64,000 nt of DNA from Paenibacillus sp. FSL M7-0420 (GCF_038002345.1 NZ_JBBOCJ010000001.1:496001-560000), one strand, 5' to 3'. Positions 1-7,943 are shown, numbered from the stretch's first letter. A program made the numbers and translations. The notes: a model not told the origin generated them from the sequence alone.

Positions 1-1
1 T

Positions 2-295
2 GACGGATTGATGCAGGTTGAACCGAATACACGTGCCGCGTATGCCTCCCAATTCAGCGCCAAATTCGGCCGCACGTATAATCACAGCAGCGAACAGGAT
101 CAGGTAGCCTTAGGCGGACTGATTCTTGATGAGAAGATCGCAAGATTCGGCAACATCTACAACGGACTCTTACACTACAACGGGGGCGACAACTGGTATC
201 CAGGCGCCACCGATTCCTACGGCCGCCCGATCCTGGCGGATCAATATGCCAATGCTGTATACGGGACGTATAAGGGGTATGGAGGGAAGAACTAA
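2..295 (+). CDS. C-terminal part of a lytic transglycosylase-like protein (5' end outside window)
   Basis: The frame is open from the window edge and begins DGLMQVEPNT, which resembles the GLMQ(I/V)xPxT signature of the SLT/lysozyme-like fold. Further on it has NGLLHYNGGDNW, similar to the AxxAYNGG segment of that family, and it ends in a Tyr/Gly-rich tail. These enzymes cleave the glycan strands of peptidoglycan outside the membrane. The catalytic Glu usually lies N-terminal to this segment, so it would be outside the window and cannot be checked. Only 97 residues are visible. A strong terminator follows 30 bases after the stop, so this is the last gene of its transcript. Confidence 0.6.
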   Translation, partial: DGLMQVEPNTRAAYASQFSAKFGRTYNHSSEQDQVALGGLILDEKIARFGNIYNGLLHYNGGDNWYPGATDSYGRPILADQYANAVYGTYKGYGGKN

Positions 296-324
296 GGGAG
301 TACCTCTCTTTTATAAAAAAGGAA

Positions 325-358
325 AAAGACGCTCGGGGCTCCCGCAGCGTCTTTGTTA
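325..358 (+). terminator. Rho-independent terminator
   Basis: AAAGACGCT (325-333) pairs with AGCGTCTTT (346-354), with an inner CGGG/CCCG stem, followed by a T-rich stretch. It closes the transglycosylase-like gene. A very similar terminator sits at 43190-43226. Confidence 0.85.
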
Positions 359-400
359 TTGTAAGGAAATTGTGATTTTTTTCTGTTGTAACACTTTTAA

Positions 401-590
401 AGAAATCCTGCAAAAATTGCAGCAATACTGCTCAATAGAAGGGGGCTTTGCTGAAATCCTGCACGAAATGCAACAAAGTCAGCGATAACCTGCTCTCTGC
501 ACCGGAATTTATGCAAAACATGCAACAATGTACCCGCAGCTAGTGATAGCTATAGAAAAATCCTGCAAAATGTGCAACAATGCTTTTGCC
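401..590 (+). repeat. Dispersed TGCA-type intergenic repeat, copy A
   Basis: The stretch contains four near-palindromic units of the form ATCCTGCA-N4/6-TGCAACAA, for example at 405-425 and 454-476. The spacer text between units also recurs in the copy at 60131-60320, so the whole ~190 bp is one repeated element rather than independent short motifs. No coding sequence is convincing here. A reverse-oriented, more degenerate copy lies at 53491-53680. Confidence 0.7.
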
Positions 591-687
591 CTTAGAAAGG
601 AAATAAGACGCCCGAGGGATTCACCAGCTTATGATATACTTGGGGGTGAATGTCAGAACGATATCAAGATGAACGAGGACTTCCAAT

Positions 688-1650
688 ATGCCCAAAAAAG
701 ATAATCTTTTAGCCATCCTATGGATGCTGAATACCGGCGCCAAGCTGACAGCGGGGCAGATCGCCGAACGGCTGGAGCTTAATATCCGCACCGTGTACCG
801 CTATATCGATGCCCTCTGTGCCAGCGGGGTGCCGATTATCGCAGACTCCGGCCATAATGGCGGCTACCGCCTGCTGAACCATTTCATTAAAGCCCCGCTG
901 TTGTTCGACCTGGAGGAGAAAAAAGCGCTGCTTCATGCCGCTGAGTTCGCCAAGGAAGCCGGATACCCGGGGAGTGAGGCTTTAGACCATGCTGCCTCGA
1001 AGTTGAGGCTGTATAACAACCCGGAGCAGGAGCGCACGCTCAGCCATCAGTTAGCGGGATTTGAGGTGGCCGGGCGCAAGGCACCGCCTGCGGTTCAATC
1101 TGTGCTCGCGGAATTAGAGCAAGCCATAGCAAGGGAATACCCGGTAGAGACCGACTACCGCACCGGGCGGGAGGAACAGGCCAAGCGCAGAACAATTGAC
1201 CCCTATGGCGTCGTGTACTGGAACAACAAATGGTACACCGTAGGCTTTTGCCATCTGAAGCAGGAGATCCGCAGCTTCCGGGCTGACCGGATGCTCACTA
1301 TCCAGCCGGCACCGGGACACTTCAAGCGCCCCGAAGCCTTCTCGGCCCGTGACTTCTTCCTGCAGAAGATGCTGCCTGATCTGCCAGGCAAGGGGACGTT
1401 AACCACCGTAGTCATCGCGGGCCGGGCGGAGGCCCTGGACGACCTCTGTCTTCATTGGTATTTCGCCCATCATCTGCAGAAGCGAACCCCCGGCCAAGCT
1501 ATTTTCATGCTCGAAGAATGGGCTATACAGCATTTTGTTCCGCACTTCCTTTTATCATATGGAAAGTCCATTCAAATCACCGGGCCGCAGAGCCTCAAAG
1601 ACAGGGCTGCTGCGGTTGCAGCGGACTTGGCGGAGTATTACCGGGGGTGA
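688..1650 (+). CDS. YafY-family transcriptional regulator (HTH + WYL domain)
   Basis: A 320-residue protein. Residues 5-60 form a DeoR/HTH_11-type winged helix (LTAGQIAERLELNIRTVYRYIDALCASGVPI in overall pattern, with the recognition helix around NIRTVYRYI). The middle holds a WYL-type domain with the YWNNKWYTVGF and SFRADR elements, which in this family bind a ligand or nucleic acid, and a C-terminal WYL extension follows. Length and order are typical of YafY/YobV proteins. The ATG at 688 is preceded by GAGGA. It is followed 26 bases later by a small membrane protein on the same strand, so the two may be co-transcribed. WYL regulators often control stress or defence genes, but no target can be assigned here. 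Confidence 0.85.
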   Translation: MPKKDNLLAILWMLNTGAKLTAGQIAERLELNIRTVYRYIDALCASGVPIIADSGHNGGYRLLNHFIKAPLLFDLEEKKALLHAAEFAKEAGYPGSEALDHAASKLRLYNNPEQERTLSHQLAGFEVAGRKAPPAVQSVLAELEQAIAREYPVETDYRTGREEQAKRRTIDPYGVVYWNNKWYTVGFCHLKQEIRSFRADRMLTIQPAPGHFKRPEAFSARDFFLQKMLPDLPGKGTLTTVVIAGRAEALDDLCLHWYFAHHLQKRTPGQAIFMLEEWAIQHFVPHFLLSYGKSIQITGPQSLKDRAAAVAADLAEYYRG

Positions 1651-1676
1651 CGGTGTAAACAAGGAGGGTGACCTTT

Positions 1677-2165
1677 ATGCGTAACCGGAAGGTTTTTTTA
1701 ACACTGAGAATTCTATTAGCAGCCATTCCTATCTTCCTGTTGATCCAAAATTATGGTACCACCATTCGGATCTGGCTCAATCCTGTAACCACAACGTTAG
1801 GGCAGCTGGTTACTGCCTTACCTGACAAGGAGATTACTACACTGATATTCCTGCCCGGAAATGATGCGGAGAGCGAATTCAAGATTAAGGGTGATGATCA
1901 TCTTAGCGGCCTGCTGAACCGGCTCTCCAGCCTGCAAGTGAAGGAAAAAATAAAAAGTGACCCAAAAGGAACTGATCCGTTCGACTCGATATGGTTAGAC
2001 GTTCAGGGAAGCCTAAGAGTAATTCTGGATGTCTCCGAAGACAGGGATGAGCTGCTTTTGCTGAAAATTAGCAAGGATAACACAACGACCCGCTGGTATT
2101 CCGTCCTGAACCAAGAGGAGATGGAGCAGATCATGAGCTTAATTATGGCAAAAAGAACAGATTGA
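1677..2165 (+). CDS. Small single-pass membrane or exported protein, unknown function
   Basis: I do not recognise the family. The ATG at 1677 is chosen because AAGGAGGGTG (1661-1670) sits 6-8 bases upstream; the alternative GTG at 1668 lies inside that ribosome site. The product (162 residues) has one hydrophobic N-terminal segment (about residues 9-23), then a soluble part with two alternating beta-rich blocks and an acidic/basic C-terminal helix. It looks like a membrane-anchored extracytoplasmic protein or a lipid-free secreted one. The gene ends a few bases before the convergent methyltransferase gene. Confidence 0.6.
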   Translation: MRNRKVFLTLRILLAAIPIFLLIQNYGTTIRIWLNPVTTTLGQLVTALPDKEITTLIFLPGNDAESEFKIKGDDHLSGLLNRLSSLQVKEKIKSDPKGTDPFDSIWLDVQGSLRVILDVSEDRDELLLLKISKDNTTTRWYSVLNQEEMEQIMSLIMAKRTD

Positions 2166-2168
2166 AGA

Positions 2169-2909
2169 TTACAATTTCTTACATACGCTGATAAGGAGCG
2201 GGGAGGAGGGGGTGAACGGTGTTCGATCCCAGTCCGCATACTGGTGCTCGATACGAAATCCGTAACGGGTCAGTAACTCTGTCAGCGCAGCGTGTGTTGT
2301 AAACCGGCAGTCGATCCGCGACTCCGTCCGCTTATAGCCCCAATCGCGAAAGGTTACCCAGTGCATGATAGAACGTTCCGCATCGTAGGTCTGTGTGCCC
2401 GATACCTTGACTACGTTGCCGTCTGAATCGATGAATTGCCCCCAAGCCGTCTCCCCTTCATCAGACAGGTCAGTTCCTGCGGGATTGCGCGTCTCGAAGA
2501 TCAGTCGTCCTCCGGGCTCCAGATGATGGTAGACGGTACGGAGCAAGGCAGCCTGATCCTCATCACTCACAAAAGCCTGAAACGCATTCCCCGTTAAATA
2601 AATCATGGCAAACCGCTTATCGGAGCGGAAGGTTCGCGCATCGGCTTCGATGAACTCTACGGGCAAGTTCCCGGCCTTCATCCGCGCATAAGCCAGCATA
2701 GAGGAAGCAATATCAACGCCAGTCATTGCTATTCCCGCTTGAGCCAGCGGCAGAGTCGTCAATCCGGTTCCGCAAGCCAGCTCCAAAACCTCTCCGGTAG
2801 ACGCCTTGGCCCACTCCAGATAGAACTGATATTTTCGTGTCTCCCCGCTGAACTCCAGATCATAGTTGACCGGATCACGGTACTCTTCCAGATTGTTGTG
2901 CGCAGTCAT
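2169..2909 (-). CDS. Class I SAM-dependent methyltransferase
   Basis: The product has the Rossmann-type SAM site VLELACGTGLTTLPLA near residue 40, followed by GVDIASSMLAYAR (acidic residue at the end of beta-2) and FIEADARTF, then a Methyltransf_25-type core. The substrate cannot be told; such small enzymes act on small molecules, lipids or proteins in the cytoplasm. The start at 2909 (ATG ACT) is preferred because AAGGAGG lies 8 bases upstream; two ATGs further upstream are in frame but too close to or before this site. The length, 246 residues, is normal. Transcribed toward 1677-2165. Confidence 0.8.
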   Translation of the reverse strand: MTAHNNLEEYRDPVNYDLEFSGETRKYQFYLEWAKASTGEVLELACGTGLTTLPLAQAGIAMTGVDIASSMLAYARMKAGNLPVEFIEADARTFRSDKRFAMIYLTGNAFQAFVSDEDQAALLRTVYHHLEPGGRLIFETRNPAGTDLSDEGETAWGQFIDSDGNVVKVSGTQTYDAERSIMHWVTFRDWGYKRTESRIDCRFTTHAALTELLTRYGFRIEHQYADWDRTPFTPSSPLLISVCKKL

Positions 2910-2990
2910 TGCCATCTCCTCCTTGCCAACACAATATAAATGCATAAAGGTAAGATAGCATAGCTGTTCATAGGCGGGAATGGAACTGTT

Positions 2991-3023
2991 GATTATAGCT
3001 GTTTTTTATTGATAGGATGGAAA
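2991..3023 (+). repeat. Duplicated upstream element, copy 1
   Basis: GATTATA-N3 followed by GTTTTTTATTGATAGGATGG and AAA occurs here, about 90 bases upstream of the DJ-1-like gene, and again at 4402-4434. The 23 bases after the N3 are identical. It may be a shared promoter or operator. Confidence 0.55.
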
Positions 3024-3042
3024 GGAAATATGTTCAGCTTAC

Positions 3043-3077
3043 ATAGCTTCACTGACAGCAGTTGTCAGTGAAGCTAT
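3043..3077 (+). promoter_or_regulatory. Perfect 15-bp stem-loop in the 5' region of the DJ-1-like gene
   Basis: ATAGCTTCACTGACA (3043-3057) is exactly complementary to TGTCAGTGAAGCTAT (3063-3077), with a 5-base loop and TTTATT after it. It looks like an intrinsic terminator, but it lies between divergent genes and 37 bases upstream of the 3115 start. It is therefore more likely an attenuator or leftover terminator. Confidence 0.55.
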
Positions 3078-3114
3078 TTTATTATAGAGATAGTCATAGA
3101 GAGAGGAGCTACAC

Positions 3115-3732
3115 ATGAAACATACCGTATATCTATATGTGTTCGACACCATGGCCGATTGGGAGATTGGATACTTAACGGCCGAACTGAATTCGGGAAG
3201 GTACTATAAGGAGGGGGTGGCCCCGTCTGCAATAGTTACTGTTGCCAATGAGAAGACGCTTGTCACTACAATGGGCGGACTGACAATCATGCCTGACATC
3301 ACGGTGGATGAGTGCAGCATAGCAAGCGCAGATGCCTTGATTCTGCCCGGCGGAAATACATGGACCGAAGCCATCCACAAGCCTATCCTAGGGCTCGCTG
3401 AGCGATGTATACAGGAGGGTATATTAGTTGCAGCCATCTGCGGAGCCACCATGGGACTGGCCCAGGCCGGCCTGCTGAATTCACGCCCGCATACAAGCAA
3501 TGACCTGGAGTATCTCCGGATGGTCTGTCCTGCGTATACCGGCGGGGACTTTTACCAGATGCAGTCTGCTGTAACGGATGGCAAGCTGATCACCGCCTCC
3601 GGCATCGCTCCGTTGGAATTCACTGTGCATGTCTTGAAAGCCATGGATGTAATGGCCCCAGACAAATTGAAGGCCTGGTATAGTCTCTACAAGACCCAGG
3701 AAGCGAAGTATTTCTATGAGTTGATGAACTAA
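3115..3732 (+). CDS. DJ-1/PfpI family protein (class I glutamine-amidotransferase-like)
   Basis: The 205-residue protein follows the DJ-1/PfpI pattern: an N-terminal YLYVFDTMADWE strand, DALILPGGNTW in the middle, and the nucleophile elbow AAICGATMGLA with the expected cysteine (about residue 106). Family members are cytoplasmic and act as glyoxalase-, deglycase- or hydratase-like enzymes or as chaperones; the activity here is not predictable. The ATG follows AGAGAGGAGC. The VOC-family gene starts 15 bases after its stop with its own AAAGGAGG, so the two form an operon, possibly for detoxifying small electrophiles. Confidence 0.82.
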   Translation: MKHTVYLYVFDTMADWEIGYLTAELNSGRYYKEGVAPSAIVTVANEKTLVTTMGGLTIMPDITVDECSIASADALILPGGNTWTEAIHKPILGLAERCIQEGILVAAICGATMGLAQAGLLNSRPHTSNDLEYLRMVCPAYTGGDFYQMQSAVTDGKLITASGIAPLEFTVHVLKAMDVMAPDKLKAWYSLYKTQEAKYFYELMN

Positions 3733-3747
3733 AGGAGGCATAACTTA

Positions 3748-4278
3748 ATGACAAGCAAAGAGCATATGGGAGTATCGGGCCAATATACGGATAAGGGGAG
3801 ACCCAACGGATTCACAACCATTACCCCATTCATAGCAGTAAATCATCCTTCTGAGGCGATAGAGTTCTATACAGCTGTTTTCGGTGCGAAGGTCAACTAT
3901 ATTACGGAATATCCCGGTGCTAACGGGGAGGCTATTATTGCTCATGCGGAACTGGATTTCGGCAATGGCCGCTTACAGCTGGGGGCAGCGAATCCGGCAT
4001 ATCATCTGGTCCTGCCGCCAGAGGGTGACAATGCATGTTATTCTCTGGGAATCTACGTAATGAATGTCGATCAGGTCGTAGACAATGCGGCAGCAAGAGG
4101 AGCAACGGTTAGAGAGCCGGTGGCAAGCTTCGTTTCAGGCGATAGATTCGGAAGCATCCTGGACCCCTTCGGCGTCAGATGGTCAGTGATGACCCGGATT
4201 GAGGACTTGTCCGACGAAGAGAGCAGCCGGAGGGTAGCGGAGTGGGCGGAAGCAGGGCTTAAGGGTGGGAAGGAGTAA
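3748..4278 (+). CDS. VOC (glyoxalase/bleomycin-resistance) superfamily protein, PhnB-like
   Basis: A 176-residue protein with two beta-alpha-beta-beta-beta modules. The first is ITPFIAVNHPSEAIEFYTAVFGAKV, followed by an acidic DFGNGRLQLG strand; the second is SLGIYVMNVDQVVDNAAARGATV, ending in DPFGVRWSVMTR. This is the PhnB-type arrangement of VOC proteins, which act as metal-dependent isomerases, dioxygenases or binding proteins. The specific substrate cannot be read from sequence. It lies 15 bases behind the DJ-1-like gene and is followed by a strong terminator, closing a two-gene operon. Confidence 0.82.
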   Translation: MTSKEHMGVSGQYTDKGRPNGFTTITPFIAVNHPSEAIEFYTAVFGAKVNYITEYPGANGEAIIAHAELDFGNGRLQLGAANPAYHLVLPPEGDNACYSLGIYVMNVDQVVDNAAARGATVREPVASFVSGDRFGSILDPFGVRWSVMTRIEDLSDEESSRRVAEWAEAGLKGGKE

Positions 4279-4320
4279 GGGAATAGCTTGAAACGGGAAG
4301 CGAATAGGAAGTTTGGAATG

Positions 4321-4345
4321 CCCTCTCTTGATGGAGAGGGTTTTT
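4321..4345 (+). terminator. Rho-independent terminator after the VOC gene
   Basis: CCCTCTC (4321-4327) pairs with GAGAGGG (4334-4340), followed by TTTTT. Confidence 0.85.
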
Positions 4346-4401
4346 CTGTTGCCACCTGGAATAAGACTGAAGCAACGGTTGTCTGAAGGAAGGATGGATT
4401 T

Positions 4402-4434
4402 GATTATATTCGTTTTTTATTGATAGGATGGAAA
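4402..4434 (+). repeat. Duplicated upstream element, copy 2
   Basis: Second copy of the element described at 2991-3023. It overlaps the possible translation start of the next gene, which suggests the element acts at the promoter or 5'-leader level. Confidence 0.55.
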
Positions 4435-4691
4435 TGAAGTTTATTTGGGGGGACTATCGAATTCCTGCGATCCAGGTCTCGGTAGTGTCGTTATATGAAG
4501 GGAAGGAGCTGCCTTTCCGATGTGTACTGGAGAAGGTTAATCACCTAAGTAAGGTGCTGTTGCAATATGTGGATGTAGTGAAAGGCGAAGAAATCCATGA
4601 GATCGTGTCAGAGGCAGCAAAGGACAATAGTGTGGAGTCAGACAACAACTTATATAAGCTTATGGTGTATTCCAAGAGAATCATAGGTTGA
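4434..4691 (+). CDS. Small hypothetical protein (85 residues)
   Basis: I do not recognise this protein. It starts MKFIWGDYRIP, is mixed alpha/beta, has no signal peptide or membrane segment, and ends in a basic YSKRIIG tail. The start at 4434 is preferred over the ATG at 4428 because AGGA lies at a usable distance and because 4428 falls inside a duplicated non-coding element. The next small gene begins 28 bases downstream with its own good ribosome site. Confidence 0.5.
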   Translation: MKFIWGDYRIPAIQVSVVSLYEGKELPFRCVLEKVNHLSKVLLQYVDVVKGEEIHEIVSEAAKDNSVESDNNLYKLMVYSKRIIG

Positions 4692-4719
4692 AATGCTGAA
4701 GAGGAAGGAGTTGAACAGA

Positions 4720-4995
4720 ATGGACACCCATAACTGTAACCTGAATATCTGGGCACATCTGCCGGATGAGATATGGACGAAGGTTGCTGATATATATGAG
4801 TCTATGCTAGGTTGGATGGGCTATACAGACGGAATTCCCTATTGGTTCGGGCAGGAAGCGGATGAGAGTTTCATAACGGCCTCCGTTGAACCTAGCGGGT
4901 TATTGTTCTATGCCCAGATGGAGCAGAGCCAGTGGGATGCATGGATTGGAAGGTTCAAGGCTTACGGTGGGGGAGCCGGAGGATGGCGATTTTAA
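4720..4995 (+). CDS. Small hypothetical protein (91 residues)
   Basis: The ATG at 4720 is preceded by AGGAAGGAG with a 9-base spacing; the ATG at 4693 has no such site. The product is acidic and rich in tryptophan (IWAHLPDEIW, QSQWDAWIGRF) and ends in a glycine-rich GGGAGGWRF tail. No family is recognised. It could be a small immunity-type or antitoxin-type protein, but nothing in the sequence shows this. Confidence 0.5.
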   Translation: MDTHNCNLNIWAHLPDEIWTKVADIYESMLGWMGYTDGIPYWFGQEADESFITASVEPSGLLFYAQMEQSQWDAWIGRFKAYGGGAGGWRF

Positions 4996-5031
4996 TTATT
5001 AAAAGTAAAATTATTCAAAAATGTGTTACAT

Positions 5032-5043
5032 TTAGTCGACTAA
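5032..5043 (+). promoter_or_regulatory. 12-bp perfect palindrome upstream of the S1 protease gene
   Basis: TTAGTCGACTAA is self-complementary. It lies about 130 bases before the protease start and shortly before a TATAGT that could be a -10 element. A possible operator; no binding protein can be named. Confidence 0.3.
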
Positions 5044-5164
5044 TGCGTCGTATAGTAATAGACAGCATGAGCCATTTCGACGAATAACGCTATTACTGAT
5101 AACCGAAGGGAGGATGCGCATCACTGTATTGAAGGGCAAAACTTATGAAGAGAGGATGAGTTTG

Positions 5165-6406
5165 TTGAAAAAGAACTTCCGCTATTTTCTAGGCCTCATG
5201 CTCGTATTATTAATGATTCCAATGAGTGTCGCTGCTTCTAGTGCTGATCGAAATGCTGACTTGACCCATACTGTACCGAAAGCTATTATACAAGCGATGG
5301 AATTGCAGGAGCCGGCCCTTCGAGCCTATCAGAATCTCTGGGACAGTTTCGATAAAGATGAACTAGGTACACCGGTGTATCCCGAACATTATGCAGGGGA
5401 ATATGTCAGCGGCGATAAACTGGTGATTATGTTAGTAGATCCTTCCGAAGAGCTGAAAGAAGAGTATATGAAGCGTGCACAGGATAGTGATCATGTTATA
5501 TTTGAAAGCGCTTCATACTCTCTGGATTATTTGAATAGTCTAGATCAAGTCGTGAAACAGCTGGAGGAGCAGAATTATAGCATCGGAAGCTACGGTGTGG
5601 ACCGGAAGGCTAATGTGTTCTTTGTCTCAGTGATTGAAGAAGACTACAATAAGCTTATGAGTGAGCAGCCCCAGACTCTCCAAAAGACAACAGAGAGCTT
5701 GCCTGTCCGTATCGAGCCAGGAACGTCTAATACGAGTACCGCCCAATTATGGGGAGGAGACCGGATTACCAATGAAGATAATGGCGCTGGATTAAGTGTC
5801 GGCATAGGCGGCAGTTATGGGGGCAGCAATGCCATTCTGACGGCTGGACACAGCAATGAGAAGGTAGGCTTCTTATCTACAAGATATCCTTATATTCAGT
5901 ATTCGGGAACACGGACAGGACAGGTTAGCTATCAGCGTGCGAACCGAACAAACGGTGCAACTGGTGTAGATTCGCTGGGCGATTTTGCGATGGTGAAGTT
6001 AACCGGGAGTGATACGGCGACGAACAAAGTGTATGGAAGTGTGTCCATAACCGGGACCTATTCATCGGTTCCTGTGGGAACCACGATCTATAAATACGGT
6101 GCAACAACCGGATATTCTTGGGGGACTGTGACACAAGCGAGCATAAACGTTATCTACTCCGATGGCCTGTTTAATACCTATTATGTGAATGGCCTGTATC
6201 AGTCTCTGATGCAGAACTCATCCGGTACCGATGCCGTTGCCGGGGGAGACAGCGGAGGACCGGTATATATGAAGGATGGAAGTGCGAACAAGCTGCATGG
6301 CATTGTAACAGCCAGAAGCAATCCTACGAGCGGGCCTGCTAAGATCATGTATTCCACCCCGATTTATTATGCGGAGCATGCCGGCTTCACCGTCAAGACT
6401 AACTAG
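5165..6406 (+). CDS. Exported S1-family (trypsin/chymotrypsin-fold) serine protease
   Basis: The product has an N-terminal signal peptide (KKNF, hydrophobic core, VAASSA), a pro-region of about 180 residues and a C-terminal S1 peptidase domain. The triad is visible in order, numbered from the TTG at 5165: His229 in LTAGHSN, Asp273 in GDFAMVKL and Ser363 in GGDSGGPVY. The layout resembles streptogrisin/alpha-lytic-type proteases with a folding pro-domain. Several starts are possible (ATG 5114, ATG 5156, TTG 5162 or 5165). The TTG is preferred because AGAGAGG is correctly spaced only for it, giving a typical signal peptide. The two-pass membrane protein gene follows 30 bases later. Confidence 0.85.
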   Translation: MKKNFRYFLGLMLVLLMIPMSVAASSADRNADLTHTVPKAIIQAMELQEPALRAYQNLWDSFDKDELGTPVYPEHYAGEYVSGDKLVIMLVDPSEELKEEYMKRAQDSDHVIFESASYSLDYLNSLDQVVKQLEEQNYSIGSYGVDRKANVFFVSVIEEDYNKLMSEQPQTLQKTTESLPVRIEPGTSNTSTAQLWGGDRITNEDNGAGLSVGIGGSYGGSNAILTAGHSNEKVGFLSTRYPYIQYSGTRTGQVSYQRANRTNGATGVDSLGDFAMVKLTGSDTATNKVYGSVSITGTYSSVPVGTTIYKYGATTGYSWGTVTQASINVIYSDGLFNTYYVNGLYQSLMQNSSGTDAVAGGDSGGPVYMKDGSANKLHGIVTARSNPTSGPAKIMYSTPIYYAEHAGFTVKTN

Positions 6407-6436
6407 TTATACAGTACCCATAAGGAGGATAATGAC

Positions 6437-7213
6437 ATGTCTGTTCCCTCAGTCTCTAAGCCATTCCTGTGGTGGTGCACCGTGTTGACGGTCATTATCC
6501 TCTTGTGTGTTATTGTCTACCGGACAGGGGCCGCATGGTATCACAATCACCAGTTACGCAAAGACTTCTCAGCTGCGGTACCAGCCAGTCCCTATCAGCA
6601 AGGCACTCCGCTGGAGCAGATGGATCTGGGCGCGTATAGCTCTTATTTTCCCGGCATATCTGGAGAGCCTGAATATTCATTAACACACCGTATAGAAGCG
6701 CCTGTGTCTCTGAAGTATTATACTGAGATTCCAACTGACGAAACAGCTGTCGCCTTGGAAATCCCCAAAGGGACGATGATTGAGGCAATTCCGGAGGATA
6801 CACAGGGGTCTTCATTCTATGAGTTAGGGTACGGGTATACCAGCTATCCTACGTATGGGAAGGGGTGGCGGTATGTCCGGCCGTTCAAGACGGCAGAGGC
6901 GGCAAGTCCTGGACTGGGCGAGGAGTATTACTATATTAAAATAGACCACTTAGAGGCTGTATTGGACGCGGCGATTCGGGCAAATAAGCCTTTTCGCGCG
7001 GCGGTACGTCAGCAGCATTGGGCCCTGAACCAGGGGACACATACCTTCGCACGGCTTATTGACGAGGCACTATATCAGAATGGAGCCTACCTGTCACCGG
7101 ATCTGTTCTACAGGATCTTGGACCGCTGGAATCTCATGCTGCTGGGGGCAACGGCGATAGTTACGGTGGTGCTGCTAAGAACGGGGGCAGGGTTCCCGCG
7201 GGCTCGTAGATAG
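6437..7213 (+). CDS. Membrane protein with one N-terminal and one C-terminal transmembrane segment, unknown function
   Basis: The product (258 residues) has a hydrophobic segment near residues 11-33, a long hydrophilic middle part rich in Tyr and Pro (roughly residues 40-225) and a second hydrophobic segment close to the C terminus (LMLLGATAIVTVVLL). This suggests a hairpin topology with the central domain outside the cell. No family is recognised. It lies between a secreted protease and a sigma factor, on the same strand and closely spaced, so it may be a signal sensor or anti-sigma-like partner. A canonical anti-sigma domain is not visible. The ribosome site AAGGAGG precedes the ATG. Confidence 0.65.
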   Translation: MSVPSVSKPFLWWCTVLTVIILLCVIVYRTGAAWYHNHQLRKDFSAAVPASPYQQGTPLEQMDLGAYSSYFPGISGEPEYSLTHRIEAPVSLKYYTEIPTDETAVALEIPKGTMIEAIPEDTQGSSFYELGYGYTSYPTYGKGWRYVRPFKTAEAASPGLGEEYYYIKIDHLEAVLDAAIRANKPFRAAVRQQHWALNQGTHTFARLIDEALYQNGAYLSPDLFYRILDRWNLMLLGATAIVTVVLLRTGAGFPRARR

Positions 7214-7251
7214 CAGTGCCTATAGGGGGATGATATGAGGAGGGGTTACCA

Positions 7252-7827
7252 ATTTCGCTTCGCGTTCTGCATACCCGTGAACCCGATGATGATACAACAT
7301 TCCTGAAGGATCTATACGATAGCCACTATCCATTAATGAGGAAGAAAGCTTATACCATCCTTAAGGATCAGGAGGTCATTGAGGATGTCATTCAAGAAGC
7401 TTTCATCCGGCTGATTCCCAAGACCGCCTTGTTACGCACCTTGAACGGCTGCAAAGTTACCACTTATGTCGTCAACACCATTAAGCATTATTGTTATGAC
7501 CATATCCGAAGGCGCGCCCGCCGTTCCAGGAAGGTCTACACCGGCTTGAACAACGATGTAGCGGAGCAAATCCCTGATCCCGCAGCCGCGACAGAAGAGA
7601 ACTACATCCAGGCTGAAGCAGTAGGAGCGCTAGAGAGAGCCATGCTGCAACTGTCTGAACGCGACCGCAATCTGCTCTACTTCAAATACAAGCTGGAACT
7701 GCGCGACCCGCAGATCGGGGAGCTCCTGAACCTCCCGCCCCAGCACGTGCGCCAATATATCTCCAGAGCCAGAGGGCGGGTGCTGCGGGTTCTAAGGGAG
7801 GAGGGGGTTGGCTACCAAATTCGTTAG
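7252..7827 (+). CDS. ECF-like sigma-70 family factor, apparently with an ATT start codon
   Basis: Region 2 is clear (FLKDLYDSHYPLMRKKAY...EDVIQEAFIRLIPK...NTIKHYCYDHIRRRARR), and region 4 follows (ALERAMLQLSERDRNLLYFKYKLELRDPQIGELLNLPPQHVRQYISRARGR in outline). An in-frame stop lies at 7231 and there is no ATG, GTG or TTG before 7336. Starting at 7336 would remove the first helix of region 2. The codon ATT at 7252 lies 6 bases after GAGGAGGGG (7237-7245) and gives a complete 191-residue factor. ATT starts are rare and known mainly from infC. The gene sits downstream of a secreted protease and a membrane protein. Confidence 0.72.
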   Translation: MSLRVLHTREPDDDTTFLKDLYDSHYPLMRKKAYTILKDQEVIEDVIQEAFIRLIPKTALLRTLNGCKVTTYVVNTIKHYCYDHIRRRARRSRKVYTGLNNDVAEQIPDPAAATEENYIQAEAVGALERAMLQLSERDRNLLYFKYKLELRDPQIGELLNLPPQHVRQYISRARGRVLRVLREEGVGYQIR

Positions 7828-7836
7828 CTGCAAGAT

Positions 7837-7912
7837 AGCCCCTTCGGGCAGCATAGACTTGGAATCTCATGAGGTCATGGTTCCGGTTACGTCTGCTGAA
7901 GGGGCTTTTTGT
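7837..7912 (+). terminator. Long hairpin terminator after the sigma-factor gene
   Basis: AGCCCCTTC (7837-7845) pairs with GAAGGGGCT (7898-7906), followed by TTTTTG. The 50-base internal part also carries pairing segments. It separates the sigma gene from the convergent ABC-transporter operon. Confidence 0.75.
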
Positions 7913-7943
7913 TGTTATTGTGAATGACATTACTGCCAGCCGC

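Noticed and set aside
401..590. Possible CRISPR array
   Set aside because: The units are near-palindromic, unevenly spaced and their spacers are also repeated elsewhere; no cas gene is near.
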